Shown in pieces: positions 5,520 through 7,379 of a DNA stretch of 7,379 bases. The position numbers and the translations under genes are program-made. The stretch lies in contig JAGPGI010000127.1 of NCBI GenBank assembly GCA_018056045.1, positions 1-7,379 of the forward strand. Direction: 5' to 3'. Below the pieces are notes generated by a model. That model was not told the origin of the DNA. It worked only from the letters and a program-made list of their open reading frames with translations, and ran no database searches. The number at the start of each line of letters is the position of its first letter. Within the stretch, counting starts at the first letter, position 1. Origin of the DNA: Paracoccus sp. (in: a-proteobacteria). GTDB lineage: Bacteria > Pseudomonadota > Alphaproteobacteria > Rhodobacterales > Rhodobacteraceae.

Positions 5520-7154
5520 ATGCCAAGTTCCGCGCGCCCAAGCCCTTTTGCCCCGTTTCGCCATCGCGATTTCCGCACGCTCTGGACGGCGACGCTGATC
5601 TCGAATTTCGGGGCGCTGGTGCAAGCGGTGGGCGCGGCATGGATGATGACGCAGTTGACGGATTCGGCCACGCTGATCGCGCTGGTGCAGGCCTCGAACA
5701 CGCTGCCGATCATGATTTTCGCGCTGATCTCGGGGGCGCTGGCGGATATCTTTGACCGCAAGACGCTGCTTCTGGCGGCGCAGGCCTTCATGGCGGTGGT
5801 GTCGGTGCTGCTGGCGGTGCTGACATGGCAAGGCTGGATGACGCCGCTGCTGCTGTTGTCGCTGACCTTTCTGATCGGGGTCGGGCAGGCGATCTACAAC
5901 CCGCCATGGCAGGCCAGCATGCAGGATCTGGTGCCGCGCGCGGACCTGCCCGCCGCGGTGTCGTTGAACTCGGTTGGCTTCAACCTGATGCGCAGCGTCG
6001 GACCGGCGGCGGGCGGTATCATCACCGCGGCATTCGGGGCGGCGACGGCCTTCGCGGTCAATGCGGTCAGCTATATCCCGTTGCTGGGGGCACTCTTGCG
6101 CTGGCATCCGCAGACCCCGCCCCGCACCACCTCGCCCGAGCCATTCGTCGCCGCCGTCGGTGCCGGGCTGCGTTATGTGGCGCTGTCGCCGAACCTGATG
6201 CGGGTGCTGCTGCGCGGGGCGCTGTTCGGCTTTTCGGCGATTGTCGTCATGGCGCTGTTGCCCCTCGTCGCCAAGGAGCAGCCGCAGGGCGGATCCTTGC
6301 TGTTCGGCCTGCTTCTGGGCTGTTTTGGCCTTGGTGCCATCGGCGGCGCGCTGCTGAATCCGACGCTGCGCGAGCGGCTGGACAATGAAAACGTCGTGCG
6401 GCTGGCTTTCGCCGGTTTCGCCGCTGCGGCGCTGGTGCTGGCCTGGACAGAAAGCGTCTGGGCGCATGCTGCGGCCATGCTGCCCGCCGGTGCAAGCTGG
6501 GTGCTGGCGCTGTCGCTTTTCAACGTGACCGTGCAGCTTTCGACGCCGCGCTGGGTGGTGGCGCGGGCCTTGGCGCTGTATCAGACCGCCGTTTTCGGCG
6601 GCATGGCGCTGGGAAGCTGGGTCTGGGGGGCCGTCGCCTCGACCCATGGCGTCGACATGGCGATGGCCCTGGCGGCGGTCCCGCTGATCCTTGGCGCGGT
6701 GCTGGGACAATGGCTGCGCATCCCCGAATTCGGCACCGTCGATCTGGACCCGGTGAACCGCTTTCAGGAGCCGGCCCTGCGTCTGGACCTGCGCGGCCGC
6801 TCCGGCCCGATCATGGTGATGATCGACTATGAGATCGACCAGAAGGACGTGCCCGAATTCCTGCGCCTGATGGCGCTGCGCCGCAATATCCGCCGCCGCG
6901 ACGGGGCGCGGAACTGGGCGCTTCTGCGCGATCTGGAGACCCCCGAGCGCTGGACCGAAAGCTATCACATCGCCACCTGGGACGAATATGTGCGCCACAA
7001 CCTGCGCCGCACAAAAGCCGATTACGAGACCTATCGCGAACTGCACGCCCTGCATCGCGGCGAACACCCGCCCGCCGTGCATCGCATGATCGAGCGGCAC
7101 GCCGTCAGCCAAAGTGACGATCTGCCGCTGCTGGGCAAGCTGGAACTGCCCTAA
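5520..7154 (+). CDS. MFS_3-type exporter (EntS-like) with soluble C-terminal domain
   Basis: A 544-residue inner-membrane protein of the MFS_3 'transmembrane secretion effector' family, related to the enterobactin exporter EntS. Residues 13-400 carry about 10-12 hydrophobic helices. The first begins after FAPFRHRDFRTLW, and the loop motif GALADIFDRK (72-81) is the MFS motif A. Residues about 429-525 form a soluble domain (IMVMIDYEID, FLRLMALRRNIRRRDGARNW, WDEYVRHNLRRTKADYETYR) seen in this family and resembling a dimeric alpha-beta barrel, probably cytoplasmic. The substrate is unknown; drugs, siderophores or small metabolites are typical. The frame is open back to 5445, but the first ATG that gives a normal MFS N terminus is 5520. 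Its ribosome binding site is weak (CAGG about 11 bases upstream). The gene diverges from dadA and ends in a hairpin that encloses its stop codon. Confidence 0.88.
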   Translation: MPSSARPSPFAPFRHRDFRTLWTATLISNFGALVQAVGAAWMMTQLTDSATLIALVQASNTLPIMIFALISGALADIFDRKTLLLAAQAFMAVVSVLLAVLTWQGWMTPLLLLSLTFLIGVGQAIYNPPWQASMQDLVPRADLPAAVSLNSVGFNLMRSVGPAAGGIITAAFGAATAFAVNAVSYIPLLGALLRWHPQTPPRTTSPEPFVAAVGAGLRYVALSPNLMRVLLRGALFGFSAIVVMALLPLVAKEQPQGGSLLFGLLLGCFGLGAIGGALLNPTLRERLDNENVVRLAFAGFAAAALVLAWTESVWAHAAAMLPAGASWVLALSLFNVTVQLSTPRWVVARALALYQTAVFGGMALGSWVWGAVASTHGVDMAMALAAVPLILGAVLGQWLRIPEFGTVDLDPVNRFQEPALRLDLRGRSGPIMVMIDYEIDQKDVPEFLRLMALRRNIRRRDGARNWALLRDLETPERWTESYHIATWDEYVRHNLRRTKADYETYRELHALHRGEHPPAVHRMIERHAVSQSDDLPLLGKLELP

Positions 7155-7166
7155 GGGACAGTTTTT
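7144..7166 (+). terminator. Possible intrinsic terminator enclosing the MFS exporter stop codon
   Basis: AACTG (7144-7148) pairs with CAGTT (7159-7163), and CCC (7149-7151) with GGG (7155-7157), leaving one bulged A (7158). The three-base loop is exactly the TAA stop codon (7152-7154). TTT follows the stem. Ribosomes ending translation would cover the stem, so its strength in the cell is uncertain. Confidence 0.45.
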
Positions 7167-7219
7167 CTGCCGCGCATGACCGCTTTACCGCCGCCCCGGA
7201 GAGCACTAGCCTTTTGTCT

Positions 7220-7379
7220 ATGCGACGCTACGTCATTCACCGACTGACCGCTCTTGGCCTCAGCCTCGCTGTGGCGTCGATGGTGATTTTCGCCGTGGTC
7301 GAGCTGGTTCCGGGCGATCCGGCCAGCTACATGCTGGGAACCGGCGCCCAGCCCGACACCGTCGCCGCCCTGCGCGAGC
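7220..7379 (+). CDS. DppB/OppB-type ABC transporter permease, N-terminal part (3' end outside window)
   Basis: The first 53 codons of an inner-membrane permease of the peptide/nickel ABC importer family. The start MRRYVIHRL, the first membrane helix (about 9-30), and the ELVPGDPASYMLG block at 28-40 followed by VAALRE at 48-53 are the usual N terminus of DppB-like proteins. It would form the channel together with a DppC-like subunit, presumably encoded downstream. The ATG at 7220 matches the family start, but the best Shine-Dalgarno-like sequence, GGAGAG (7198-7203), is 16 bases away. A TTG at 7214, two codons upstream in frame, would be 10 bases away. The gene lies 65 bases after the MFS exporter gene. 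It may belong with the binding protein at 302, although about 5.4 kb and four genes separate them. Confidence 0.85.
   Translation, partial: MRRYVIHRLTALGLSLAVASMVIFAVVELVPGDPASYMLGTGAQPDTVAALRE

Noticed and set aside
5369..5791. 140-codon minus-strand frame reaching into the dadA-exporter intergenic region
   Set aside because: It mostly mirrors the exporter N terminus. Its Ser/Ala/Lys-rich product has no recognisable domain, and it ends in the AT-rich control region.
5481..7112. 543-codon open frame antisense to the MFS exporter gene
   Set aside because: Its product is extremely rich in Arg, Gln and His and lacks domains or a signal. It mirrors a well-recognised membrane protein gene.

Overview
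The window looks like part of a chromosome from a GC-rich alphaproteobacterium of the Rhodobacteraceae, possibly Paracoccus or a relative. This rests on the GC-rich coding sequence, the Alphaproteobacteria-type phosphatidylcholine synthase tail, and the style of the proteins. The genus is an inference. The window holds five complete genes and two cut by its edges. No RNA gene, insertion sequence, CRISPR array or attachment site was seen.

Layout: 1-245 (+) is the 3' end of a phosphatidylcholine synthase gene (pcs). 302-1774 (+) encodes a periplasmic binding protein of the peptide/nickel ABC family and ends in a clear terminator. Three minus-strand genes follow: a secreted lytic transglycosylase with a SPOR-like tail (1847-2758), an L,D-transpeptidase lipoprotein (2890-3630) and the D-amino acid dehydrogenase gene dadA (3950-5251). 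An AT-rich divergent control region separates dadA from a plus-strand MFS_3-type exporter with a soluble C-terminal domain (5520-7154). The window closes with the first 53 codons of a DppB/OppB-type permease (7220 onward, +).

The three minus-strand genes share a cell-wall / D-alanine theme. A lytic transglycosylase cuts glycan strands, an L,D-transpeptidase releases terminal D-Ala during crosslinking, and DadA oxidises D-Ala to pyruvate. Peptide-type ABC transporter parts lie on either side. They are not one operon: each minus-strand gene appears to have its own hairpin terminator and upstream control region, so any joint role is inference.

No gene here belongs to an obviously undescribed system. 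The most interesting signals are non-coding: helically phased TCGA repeats in a roughly 30% GC patch between dadA and the exporter, three TTrCCrAA octamers upstream of the L,D-transpeptidase gene, and hairpins that touch or enclose stop codons at three gene ends.
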